DNA from: JANWZL01 sp037445185
GTDB taxonomy: Bacteria > Pseudomonadota > Gammaproteobacteria > Burkholderiales > Thiobacillaceae
Length of the DNA stretch: 11,547 nt
Reading direction: 5' to 3'
Assembly (NCBI GenBank): GCA_037445185.1
Contig: JBBIKZ010000077.1
Span: forward strand, 1 to 11,547
In this document: one piece after another, positions 1 through 4,925 of the stretch
Layout of the letters: the number at the start of each line of letters is the position of its first letter
Numbering within the stretch: position 1 is the first letter of the stretch
Made by a program: the position numbers and the translations under genes
The notes under the pieces: generated by a model
The model's database searches: none
What the model was told of the DNA's origin: nothing
Seen by the model: the letters and a program-made list of their open reading frames with translations, nothing else

Positions 1-31
1 CAATATAAACGATTTCGACCAACCCACCCAC

Positions 32-37
32 TCAGGA
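32..37 (+). promoter_or_regulatory. ribosome binding site of the first cytochrome c gene
   Basis: CAGGAG lies 7 bases before the ATG at 45 and supports that start. The 31 bases before it hold nothing else that I recognise; any promoter probably lies outside the window. Confidence 0.6.
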
Positions 38-44
38 GTCTCCC

Positions 45-434
45 ATGCACACGTCCTCCCTGCTCGCGTTTGCCGTTGCAATCCTCGTTGCCTTGCCCGC
101 CGTCGCCGGCGATGTCGAGGCCGGCCGCCAGAAGGCCGCCGCCTGTGTCGCCTGCCACGGTGACAAGGATTTCGGCGGCATCTTCTACACCTATCAGCTC
201 GCCGGCCGCAACGCCGACAAGCTCACCATCAAGACCAACAAGTACCGCACCGGCAAGATCTTCCACCCGATCATGAATCTGTTCACGGTGGGGCTGACGG
301 ACAAGGACGTGGAGGACATCTCTGCCTACTACCAGTCCCTGGGCAAGCCTGCCTTCACCCCGCCTTTCGTCAAGATCGTCGGTGACGAGGACGAGGCCGC
401 CGCGTCGTCTGGCAAGATGGTCAAGGTCTACTGA
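45..434 (+). CDS. small periplasmic class I cytochrome c
   Basis: A 129-residue monoheme cytochrome c. Residues 1-21 form a Sec signal peptide (hydrophobic stretch, then AVA before GD), so the mature protein is periplasmic. The heme is attached at C34-V-A-C37-H38. A plausible sixth ligand is M77 in HPIMNLF, followed by the usual cytochrome c553-type ending (LTDKDVEDISAYYQSLG). The acidic tail after residue 112 is extra to the heme fold. It lies 23 bases upstream of the cytochrome b561 gene and probably shares its transcript. Role inferred: a soluble electron shuttle between the membrane cytochrome and a downstream partner. This c553-like protein is an addition to the usual b561-SHP-DHC set. 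The family call is firm; the partner is a guess. Confidence 0.85.
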   Translation: MHTSSLLAFAVAILVALPAVAGDVEAGRQKAAACVACHGDKDFGGIFYTYQLAGRNADKLTIKTNKYRTGKIFHPIMNLFTVGLTDKDVEDISAYYQSLGKPAFTPPFVKIVGDEDEAAASSGKMVKVY

Positions 435-457
435 GCCGCGAACCTGGGCTGCTTCCC

Positions 458-1075
458 ATGGAGGCGCAGGTCCTGAGTCGTACGCGGGTCTATGACCCCG
501 TACTCAGGATCATCCATGCCTGGAACGCCCTGCTGGTCGTGCTGCTGCTCGCGAGCAGTCAGTTGGCCACATGGCTGGAGTTCTCCTGGGAGGTGGCCGC
601 CCTGTGGCGGCTGCACCTCTGGTGCGGCTACCTGCTGTTCGTCGGTCTGGTCGCGCGCCTGGTGTGGGGCATGGTCGGTCCCGCCCACGCCCGCTGGTCC
701 GGCCTGTGGCGCCCCGCCGTCTGGCTCGATGCGGTGCGCAAGCGCCAGTTCTTCAGCCCGCCGCAGGCGTTCGGCCATCATCCAGTGGCCAGCCTGGCCT
801 ATCTGGCCTTCTATGGCATGGCCTGGTGTCTGGCCATCACGGGCCTCGCGCTGGCGGCCATCGACGAGGGTGTCGGTCCGCTCTACACCGCGCTGGGCTA
901 TGCCTTCGCGTCCGAGCCCTGGTTCAGGACCCCGCACGACTGGATCGAGGAATGGATGCTGGCCTTCGTCATCGTGCACCTGGCTGCACTGATCCTGCAC
1001 GAGCGGCGGCATGGCATCCCCGTCGCGCAAGCCATGGTCAGCGGCTATCAATATCGAAAGGAAAACGAGCAATAA
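458..1075 (+). CDS. cytochrome b561 family membrane protein
   Basis: A 205-residue integral membrane diheme cytochrome b of the b561/Ni-hydrogenase cytochrome b type. About four hydrophobic segments are visible (near residues 22-40, 52-72, 110-136 and 165-182). Histidines suited to bind two b hemes are H20 (IIHAWN), H53 (RLHLWCGY), H160 (TPHDWIEEW) and H174 (VIVHLAAL). Such proteins oxidise quinol in the inner membrane and pass electrons to periplasmic c-type cytochromes, which fits the four consecutive cytochrome genes here. The ATG at 458 has only a weak ribosome site. GGAGG at 460-464 could instead serve a downstream non-ATG start, which would cost only a few residues. The stop TAA (1073-1075) overlaps the probable start of the next gene. 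Confidence 0.92.
   Translation: MEAQVLSRTRVYDPVLRIIHAWNALLVVLLLASSQLATWLEFSWEVAALWRLHLWCGYLLFVGLVARLVWGMVGPAHARWSGLWRPAVWLDAVRKRQFFSPPQAFGHHPVASLAYLAFYGMAWCLAITGLALAAIDEGVGPLYTALGYAFASEPWFRTPHDWIEEWMLAFVIVHLAALILHERRHGIPVAQAMVSGYQYRKENEQ
1058..1062 (+). promoter_or_regulatory. ribosome binding site that decides a non-ATG start
   Basis: AAGGA ends 9 bases before ATA 1072-1074. No ATG, GTG or TTG in the DUF1924 frame sits at a suitable distance, so this site argues for initiation at ATA 1072 (or ATC 1075) rather than at the internal ATG 1102, which would cut the signal peptide in half. Confidence 0.5.
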
Positions 1076-1473
1076 TCCGTCTGCTGCTCCCGCTACTCGT
1101 CATGACCGCGCCGGCCTGGGCCACCACGCCGCAGCAAATCCTGGACAGCCTCGTCGAGCAAGCGCGTGCGGTCCAGCCCGGTTTCACCGCCTCGGTCGCG
1201 CGCGGTGAGCAGTTCTATCGCGCCAAGCAGACGGGCGGCAAGGAGGCCGACTCCTGCGCCAGCTGTCACACCGACAACCCCAAGGCCGAAGGCAAGCACA
1301 TCAAGACGCACAAGGCGATCGAGGCGCTGGCGCCGTCGGTGAACAAGCAGCGCTTCACCGACGCGGCTCACGTGGAGAAGTGGTTCCGGCGCAACTGCCG
1401 CGAGGTGCTGGGCCGGGTCTGCACCCCGCAGGAGAAGGCCGATTTCACGATCTATGTGCTGAGCGTCAAATGA
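1072..1473 (+). CDS. SHP-type monoheme cytochrome c (DUF1924)
   Basis: A 133-residue cytochrome c of the DUF1924 family, related to sphaeroides heme protein (SHP), an oxygen- and NO-binding periplasmic cytochrome whose sixth heme ligand is an asparagine. Counting from ATA 1072, residues 1-17 are a signal peptide (IRLLLPLLVM then APAWA), heme attachment is C62-A-S-C65-H66, N91 in LAPSVN is the likely Asn ligand, and C109 and C117 could form the SHP disulfide. The family ending (WFRRNC...C...EKADFTIYVLSVK) is complete. The start is unusual: ATA overlaps the upstream TAA as ATAA, exactly where an ATGA overlap would be expected, suggesting an ATG to ATA change. It lies between cytochrome b561 and DHC, the known genomic setting of SHP. 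The physiological substrate is unsettled. Confidence 0.85.
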   Translation: MIRLLLPLLVMTAPAWATTPQQILDSLVEQARAVQPGFTASVARGEQFYRAKQTGGKEADSCASCHTDNPKAEGKHIKTHKAIEALAPSVNKQRFTDAAHVEKWFRRNCREVLGRVCTPQEKADFTIYVLSVK

Positions 1474-1492
1474 CGATACAGAGGGTGTGTGC

Positions 1493-2002
1493 GTGAACGT
1501 CAAGAGCCTTGCAGTGCTCGTCGCCGCGATCGTGCTCGCCGGCGCATGGGTCGGCCAGGGCCAGGCCGACAACGAGGTGGTCTTTCCGATGCCGCCGGGC
1601 CCGCTGTACGTGAAGGAGTGCGGCAGCTGCCACACCGCCTATGCCCCGGGGCTCCTGCCTGCCCGCTCGTGGCAGAAGATGATGAACGAGCTCGACAACC
1701 ATTTCGGCGAGGACGCCAGTCTGGACGAGCCCGAGCGGCTGGCCATCCTGCGCATGCTGACCGACCACGCCGCGGACAATCCCAACGCCAACATGCTCAT
1801 GCGCCGCATCGCCGCCTCCATCCCGCGTGACGCCGCGCCGCAGCGCATCACCGAGACCCGGCTGTTTGCCTTTCAGCACGACGAGGTCCCCGCCCACATC
1901 TGGAAGCGTGCAAAGATCGGTAGCAAGGCCAACTGCGGCGCCTGCCACACGCGCGCCAACGAAGGCCGTTACCCCGAGCGTGAGGTGCGCATTCCCAAAT
2001 GA
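1493..2002 (+). CDS. diheme cytochrome c (DHC type)
   Basis: A 169-residue periplasmic cytochrome with two heme sites, C43-G-S-C46-H47 and C148-G-A-C151-H152. Residues 1-25 are a signal peptide (hydrophobic AVLVAAIVLAGAW, then GQGQA). Length and heme spacing fit the DHC family, which in Rhodobacter and Shewanella is encoded with a cytochrome b and SHP and passes electrons to SHP. Other histidines (H70, H129, H135) are candidate sixth ligands. The start chosen is GTG 1493, because AGAGGG at 1480-1485 is 7 bases upstream; the in-frame GTG at 1487 is too close to it. The gene begins 19 bases after the DUF1924 stop, so the four cytochromes read as one operon. It ends just before a GC-rich palindrome. 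Confidence 0.85.
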   Translation: MNVKSLAVLVAAIVLAGAWVGQGQADNEVVFPMPPGPLYVKECGSCHTAYAPGLLPARSWQKMMNELDNHFGEDASLDEPERLAILRMLTDHAADNPNANMLMRRIAASIPRDAAPQRITETRLFAFQHDEVPAHIWKRAKIGSKANCGACHTRANEGRYPEREVRIPK

Positions 2003-2007
2003 TGCGG

Positions 2008-2023
2008 CCGCCGCCGGCGGCGG
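2008..2023 (+). other. GC-rich palindrome after the cytochrome operon
   Basis: CCGCCGCCGGCGGCGG is a perfect 16-base palindrome starting 6 bases after the DHC stop. It could form a hairpin that slows RNA polymerase or protects the mRNA end. No run of T follows, so I do not call it an intrinsic terminator. Confidence 0.4.
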
Positions 2024-2053
2024 TGGCCAGATCGTGGGTACATCTGTCGGCTT

Positions 2054-2088
2054 GTAGGTCGGGCGTGGGTTGGGCGTAGGTTGGGCGT
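2054..2088 (+). repeat. tandem 11-base repeat of the REP arm, last unit split by the IS
   Basis: Three tandem copies of GTRGGTYGGGC lie at 2054-2064, 2065-2075 and 2076-2086, and GT at 2087-2088 begins a fourth. The fourth continues on the far side of the insertion sequence at 3373 (AGGTCGG...), where it forms the start of a full REP. The original site therefore carried four head-to-tail copies of the first half of the REP. This is direct sequence evidence; slippage or unequal exchange is the inferred cause. Confidence 0.75.
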
Positions 2089-2103
2089 AGATACTGTTAT
2101 GCC

Positions 2104-2109
2104 TGTCAA
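2104..2109 (-). promoter_or_regulatory. -35 half of the IS circle-junction promoter
   Basis: The minus strand reads TTGACA, a perfect -35 box, overlapping the transposase stop codon. When the ends join in the excised circle, exactly 17 bases separate it from TATTGT in the left end. In the integrated form it points out of the element and has no matching -10 nearby that I can see. Confidence 0.7.
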
Positions 2110-3083
2110 GCCGAAGCGAGACCTAAATGAAGTTTTTCATCGAACGGTCTGCCTGACTTCAAGACGCCGAAGGCGACATGGATGAGCTTACGCATCATGG
2201 CGGCGATGATGAGCATGGGTGGCTTGCCGGCGGCCTGCAGGCGGGCGCGGAAGCGGCGGCCCCAATCGGTTTTGGACACCGTCACCATGGCCGGCATGTA
2301 CAACGCCCGGCGCAGGAAGGCATGGCCCATCTTCGCCAATCGCGGCCTGGCCATGACGCTCGAGCCCGACTCGTGATGGCGCGGATCGAGGCCGGCGAAG
2401 GCGGCGGCCTGGCGGGCATGGTTGAAGCGCTCGGGGGAGCCGACGAAGGCGAGCAGCACGGCGATGGTTCGCTCCCCCAGGCCGGGGATGCTGTCGAGCA
2501 AGTCGCGTTTGTGTCTGAGGTCCGGATGCGCATCGATGTGTTTGCGGATGGTCTCGATGAGGGCCTCGATTTGCGAGTCCAGCCAGTCAAGCTGCCGCTC
2601 GATACCCGGCTTGACCGTCGCGCGCGCCACCTGCAGGCGATTGTTCTCCTGGCTGCGCATCGCCTGCAGGGCGGCGAGGCGCAACACCAGGGCGCGCAGG
2701 GTCTGCTCGCTCGGCGGCGGGGCGCACCAGGGCAGGGGCCGGCGCTCGCGGCAGAACTCGGCGATGAGTCTGGCATCGATGCGGTCGGTCTTGGCCCGCA
2801 CCTGGCGCGAAGTGGCGAAGGCCTTGACCTGGGCGGGGTTGAGGACGCTCACGCGCACGCCTTGTGCGGCCAGAAACTCTGCCACCTCCTGCCAGTAGCT
2901 GCCGGGGGCCTCCATGGCGACGTGCAGTTGACTGACCCCCTGCTCGGTCAGCCAGTCGAGCAGGCAGCGATGGCCTGCCGGGGTGTTGTTGACGACTTTC
3001 TGCCGCCACTTGCCATCGGGGCGCAGCAGGGCGCAATCGAGCTTGGCCTTGGCGACGTCGCTACCGAGAAAATAGGTGTCCAT
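2106..3083 (-). CDS. IS110-family bridge-RNA-guided recombinase (transposase)
   Basis: A 325-residue DEDD recombinase, full length for the IS110 group. The N-terminal RuvC-like domain shows D9 (GSDVAKAKLD), E59 (VAMEAPGSYW) and D100/D103 (KTDRIDAR). A central helical stretch (about 125-190) leads to the C-terminal Tnp domain beginning SIPGLGERT, with the likely nucleophile S241 in HESGSSV, then LRRALYMPAM and the IS621-like ending MMRKL..AFGVLKSGRPFD. It is expected to form tetramers with its bridge RNA and to join donor and target at the CT core. The start is ATG 3081-3083, not the upstream in-frame ATG at 3131: GAGGAT (plus 3091-3096) is a well-placed ribosome site and family proteins begin at this point. 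All catalytic residues are present and there is no frameshift, so activity is plausible. Confidence 0.97.
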   Translation of the reverse strand: MDTYFLGSDVAKAKLDCALLRPDGKWRQKVVNNTPAGHRCLLDWLTEQGVSQLHVAMEAPGSYWQEVAEFLAAQGVRVSVLNPAQVKAFATSRQVRAKTDRIDARLIAEFCRERRPLPWCAPPPSEQTLRALVLRLAALQAMRSQENNRLQVARATVKPGIERQLDWLDSQIEALIETIRKHIDAHPDLRHKRDLLDSIPGLGERTIAVLLAFVGSPERFNHARQAAAFAGLDPRHHESGSSVMARPRLAKMGHAFLRRALYMPAMVTVSKTDWGRRFRARLQAAGKPPMLIIAAMMRKLIHVAFGVLKSGRPFDEKLHLGLASA

Positions 3084-3097
3084 GGCATGAATCCTCG

Positions 3098-3358
3098 TGC
3101 GATCAACCTTGTGCATGCGGGCTGCCGGCAAGCCGGGCCAAAGATACTGTCCGATCTGGGAGCGAGGCTGAAGCGGCGGCTGCAGGAATCTACGGCGCGG
3201 GCGCGCGGCCCCCGGTCGGGCACGGCATGCCGCCGCTCGAACCTGGGGGCTGCCCCAGGTATGCGCCAGCCGATCGCGGCGCGGCGCGGGTGTCCTGTCC
3301 GGCTACGCCGTCCAGGCCCACCGCCCCGCACAATTGCCTCGGTCGTCTGGTCAGCATG
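3098..3358 (-). ncRNA. predicted bridge RNA (seekRNA) of the IS110 element
   Basis: This is the noncoding leader between the left end and the recombinase, read on the minus strand. In transcript order it shows: a hairpin at 3260-3241 (8-bp perfect stem ACCTGGGG/CCCCAGGT, 4-base loop); a target-loop candidate with GCCCGACC (3221-3214) equal to the REP left of the core, and CGTAG (3194-3190) complementary to CTACG right of it; then a donor-loop candidate with ACAGTATCT (3150-3142) identical to the right end, a GGC-rich hairpin, and ACAAG (3112-3108) complementary to CTTGT of the left end. Hairpin, target loop, donor loop is the known bridge RNA order. The 5' end near 3358 is inferred from the junction promoter; the mature RNA may be only 3095-3270. 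Secondary structure was judged by eye. Confidence 0.75.
3241..3260 (-). other. perfect hairpin in the bridge RNA leader
   Basis: ACCTGGGG, loop GCTG, CCCCAGGT form an 8-bp perfect stem. It precedes the target-guide candidate and matches the 5' stem-loop position of known bridge RNAs. It has no T tract, so it is unlikely to be a terminator. Confidence 0.7.
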
Positions 3359-3364
3359 CGGTTC

Positions 3365-3370
3365 ACAATA
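3365..3370 (-). promoter_or_regulatory. -10 half of the IS circle-junction promoter
   Basis: The minus strand reads TATTGT (four of six to TATAAT) inside the left end. Together with TTGACA at 2104-2109 it makes a 17-bp-spaced sigma-70 promoter only when the element is circular. It would drive the bridge RNA and recombinase, starting at about 3358. Confidence 0.65.
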
Positions 3371-3372
3371 CA

Positions 3373-3434
3373 AGGTCGGCTTTCAGCCCGACACCCACGA
3401 TTGTCAAACCCCGTCAGGCTGAAGCCTGACCTAC
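3373..3434. repeat. REPIN-like inverted pair of REP sequences, first one interrupted by the IS
   Basis: The plus-strand REP AGGTCGGC..TTCAGCCCGAC (3373-3392, its first two bases GT at 2087-2088) is followed 20 bases later by a minus-strand REP, GTCAGGCTGAAG..CCTGACCTAC (3413-3434). Two REPs facing each other over a short spacer is the REPIN arrangement. No REP-associated tyrosine transposase (RAYT) is encoded in the window, so mobilisation would be in trans. Confidence 0.75.
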
Positions 3435-3460
3435 ATTCCCATGCGTGCCAGGGGCTGTCC

Positions 3461-3604
3461 CGTAGGCCGGCCTTCAGCCCGACTCGACAGAACCCGTCGC
3501 CGATCTGTTGTATCCTCTAGTCCATGCCCGGACCGCCGGTCCAGACACCGCGCCCCGCCGAAGCAGTGTAGTGAACAGGTAACCCATTCGGCGCAACATG
3601 CAGA
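3461..3604 (+). repeat. 144-base intergenic repeat, copy A
   Basis: This stretch aligns without gaps to 4721-4864, exactly 1260 bases downstream. It begins with a REP (3462-3483). The best-conserved part, 3501-3584, has 76 of 84 identical bases. Inside it are two hairpins: GGACC/GGTCC (3530-3542) and ACACCGC...GCAGTGT (3546-3570), the second with one mismatch that becomes a G-U wobble in a minus-strand RNA. The conserved end is AGTGAACAGGTAACC. I do not recognise it. It could be a non-autonomous mobile element or a structured RNA. Confidence 0.75.
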
Positions 3605-3690
3605 TTGAGCTAGACAAGCCAGACATGCCGATAACCAGGATGAACCCGAATCGTCGATTGGCCCGCAAGGGGGGGCTGAGTCTCTGTCTC

Positions 3691-3774
3691 TCTGCGAGCG
3701 CAACGAAGCAATCCAGGCAGGCCATGCAACCAGCCGTCATGGATCGCCACGGCAGTGCGTGCCTCGCGATGACG
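3691..3774. repeat. palindromic intergenic element of the GCGAGCGCAACGAAGCAATC type
   Basis: The left arm TGCGAGCGCAACGAAGCAAT (3692-3711) faces an imperfect reverse complement (3741-3774: GGATCGCCACGG, then CCTCGCGATGACG). It resembles a repeat I know from many proteobacteria, with ends like CGTCATTGCGAG and cores like GAAGCAATCC. The loop holds about 28 bases. It is noncoding, probably a MITE-like element. Confidence 0.6.
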
Positions 3775-3792
3775 GCATCATTTAGTGTCCCT

Positions 3793-3814
3793 GTAGGTCG
3801 GACTTCAGCCCGAC
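3793..3814 (+). repeat. REP element
   Basis: GTAGGTCGGAC followed by TTCAGCCCGAC, a single mismatch from the consensus. It lies 53 bases before the small hypothetical gene at 3868. Confidence 0.8.
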
Positions 3815-3867
3815 AAGCTCTTCCCGGAATCGACGCCCCAACGCACAACCCGGCCTGAACGACCTCC

Positions 3868-4191
3868 ATGACCTATCCTGCGGCCCCCGTGATCGAACTC
3901 GCCAGCCAGCCCTTCGACCTGGCCAGCATCCAGCCCGCCCAAGCCGGCTGCGGCTCCGCGCTCGCCACCATACCGGAAATCCGACTGCAGCCCGGCGGCC
4001 TTACCCACACCGGCACGCTGGACATCGTGTTCGACCCCGGCAGTGGCGCCATCGACCGACAGCACAACGACCTGACCCTGCGCCCCCACCAATACTTTGC
4101 TGGCGTGGCACGCGACCAAGACATAAAGTCCGCCGACCGTGACGAGCCGATCGGGTGGCATGGCTACAAGGCCGTGGACGACCATGCGTAG
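3868..4191 (+). CDS. hypothetical protein, unrecognised
   Basis: A 107-codon frame that I do not recognise. In its favour, codons 1-70 have the strong G/C third-position bias of real genes here (runs such as CTG GAC ATC GTG TTC GAC CCC GGC), it begins with an ATG, and it stops 11 bases before the next gene start with a ribosome site between. Against it, no clear ribosome site precedes the ATG, no family motif is visible, and a longer minus-strand frame covers the same DNA. No signal peptide or membrane segment is seen; composition is mixed, soluble-like, with several aspartates and histidines near the end. It could be a short accessory gene or the remnant of a larger one. Confidence 0.4.
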   Translation: MTYPAAPVIELASQPFDLASIQPAQAGCGSALATIPEIRLQPGGLTHTGTLDIVFDPGSGAIDRQHNDLTLRPHQYFAGVARDQDIKSADRDEPIGWHGYKAVDDHA

Positions 4192-4197
4192 GCAGGA
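4191..4197 (+). promoter_or_regulatory. ribosome binding site favouring the ATG at 4203
   Basis: GGCAGGA lies 5 bases before ATG 4203. This supports the longer start of the small protein gene over ATG 4233, which has only a poor site. Confidence 0.45.
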
Positions 4198-4202
4198 CCT
4201 GT

Positions 4203-4460
4203 ATGGCCGAACCCACCCACAATGCGGTCCCGATGACGGATTATTTCCGCAACGACATCCTCCCCAAGCGTCCATACATCCGCATCGAATGGTGTCTTGC
4301 GGCGATCGAGCGGCCGATTCGGAAAGAAGTGCAACCCGAAGACGGACGCATCCGCCACTGGATAGACGTCCCGGAACTCAACAGATATCTGCGCGTCGTC
4401 ACATTGCAAGATGGCGTGACCCTGCACAACGCCTTCCCCGATAGGAGGTTCAAGCCATGA
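4203..4460 (+). CDS. small protein, possible toxin partner of the DUF2283 protein
   Basis: 85 residues from ATG 4203, or 75 from ATG 4233 (MTDYFRNDIL), which may be the conserved start. The sequence shows a pattern I associate with small proteins encoded beside DUF2283: RPYIR.EWC, then EVQPEDGRIRHWIDVPE, LRVVTLQDG, and ending HNAFPDRRFKP. It is basic and soluble, with a beta-rich second half. The size and pattern resemble RelE/BrnT-like toxin folds, but I cannot assign a Pfam family from sequence alone. It overlaps the next gene by four bases (ATGA, 4457-4460), so translation is coupled. The toxin role is an inference from gene size, order and coupling, not shown by catalytic residues. Confidence 0.7.
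   Translation: MAEPTHNAVPMTDYFRNDILPKRPYIRIEWCLAAIERPIRKEVQPEDGRIRHWIDVPELNRYLRVVTLQDGVTLHNAFPDRRFKP
4443..4449 (+). promoter_or_regulatory. strong ribosome binding site of the DUF2283 gene
   Basis: AGGAGGT, near perfect, 7 bases before ATG 4457. It is much stronger than the site of the upstream partner, so the second protein should be made in excess, as is usual for antitoxins. Confidence 0.75.
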
Positions 4461-4672
4461 GACTGTCATATGACCCGACGTCGGACTCTCTCTACATCCA
4501 CCTCACCGAAAATCCAAGCACCGACAGCCAAGAGGTCGCAGAAGGGGTCGTGTTGGATTTCGACACACATGGTCATCTCGTCGGCATCGACGTGCAGCAT
4601 GCCAGCCTGCACGCGGACATTAGCCGCCTGATGCTCAACAAGATGCCGTTTCGCGAACTTGAAGCGGGCTAA
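4457..4672 (+). CDS. DUF2283 family protein, possible antitoxin
   Basis: A 71-residue DUF2283 protein with the full family pattern: YDPTSDSLYIHL (residues 5-16), QEVAEGVVLDFDTHGHLVGIDV (about 25-46), then QHAS. The fold is a small antiparallel beta sheet; the biochemical role of the family is not established. It follows its partner with a four-base overlap and a strong ribosome site. DUF2283 genes commonly sit as the second gene of two-gene units of this size, and this has led to proposals of toxin-antitoxin function. The last 20 residues (LHADISRLMLNKMPFRELEAG) look helical and could bind the partner. It has no DNA-binding motif that I can see, so self-repression is not evident. Confidence 0.85.
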   Translation: MRLSYDPTSDSLYIHLTENPSTDSQEVAEGVVLDFDTHGHLVGIDVQHASLHADISRLMLNKMPFRELEAG

Positions 4673-4720
4673 AGGTACAAGGCCTGCACAAATCCGGCCC
4701 TTGAACAACTACCGGGAAGC

Positions 4721-4864
4721 GATAGGATGTCCTTCAGGCCGATACGACATCACCTGCAACCGATCTGTTTTATCCTCTGGCCGATGCCCTGGCCGCCGGT
4801 CCAGACACCGCGCCCCGTCGAAGCGGTGTAGTGAACAGGTAACCAAGTCGGCTGAAAATGCCGA
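4721..4864 (+). repeat. 144-base intergenic repeat, copy B
   Basis: The second copy of 3461-3604, ungapped and offset by 1260 bases. Its REP part (4722-4743) is degenerate. The core 4761-4844 differs from copy A at 8 of 84 positions. The hairpin ACACCGC...GCGGTGT (4806-4830) is perfect here. It lies 48 bases after the DUF2283 stop. Confidence 0.75.
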
Positions 4865-4925
4865 AATTCGACCCAAGGCGCCCGACCACGGCGACGCTGG
4901 GACGTGGAGTGGACACAGGTCGAAC

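Larger units (their letters stand above)
2089..3374 (-). mobile_element. complete IS110-family (IS621-like) insertion sequence
   Basis: The element runs in minus orientation, with its left end at 3374 and right end at 2089. On the minus strand the left end starts CTTGTATTG and the right end finishes ACAGTATCT, sharing the dinucleotide core CT (AG on the plus strand at 3373-3374 and 2089-2090). With one core counted it is 1284 bp, close to IS621 (about 1.28 kb). There are no terminal inverted repeats and no target duplication beyond the core, as expected for IS110-group elements. Excision joins GT 2087-2088 to AGGTCGG 3373-3379 and restores a REP, so the boundaries rest on three agreeing lines: the restored target, the shared core, and a circle-junction promoter. 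The joined ends read ACAGTATCTTGTAT, which as I recall is also the published IS621 donor sequence. The element appears intact and possibly active. Confidence 0.88.

Noticed and set aside
428..1072. A 214-codon minus-strand frame
   Set aside because: A shadow of the cytochrome b561 gene, which has membrane segments and heme histidines.
2008..2023. An intrinsic terminator after the cytochrome operon
   Set aside because: The palindrome is strong but no T run follows on either side.
2054..2093. A short CRISPR-like array
   Set aside because: The 11-base units are contiguous with no spacers and match the REP arm; no cas genes are present.
3166..3174. GGCTGAAGC (RNA strand GCTTCAGCC), identical to the REP centre, in the bridge RNA leader
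   Set aside because: At first it looked like the target guide. The insertion point is at the REP edge, not its centre, and the GCCCGACC and CGTAG segments fit the real junction, so this 9-base match is probably incidental.
2178..3422. A 414-codon plus-strand open frame across the IS
   Set aside because: It is antisense to the recombinase, whose catalytic residues and family pattern are clear; the plus frame has no recognisable domain and spans the element boundary.
3805..4275. A 156-codon minus-strand frame over the small hypothetical gene
   Set aside because: Rich in Gly and Val without a motif; the plus frame has the better third-position bias, though neither is certain.
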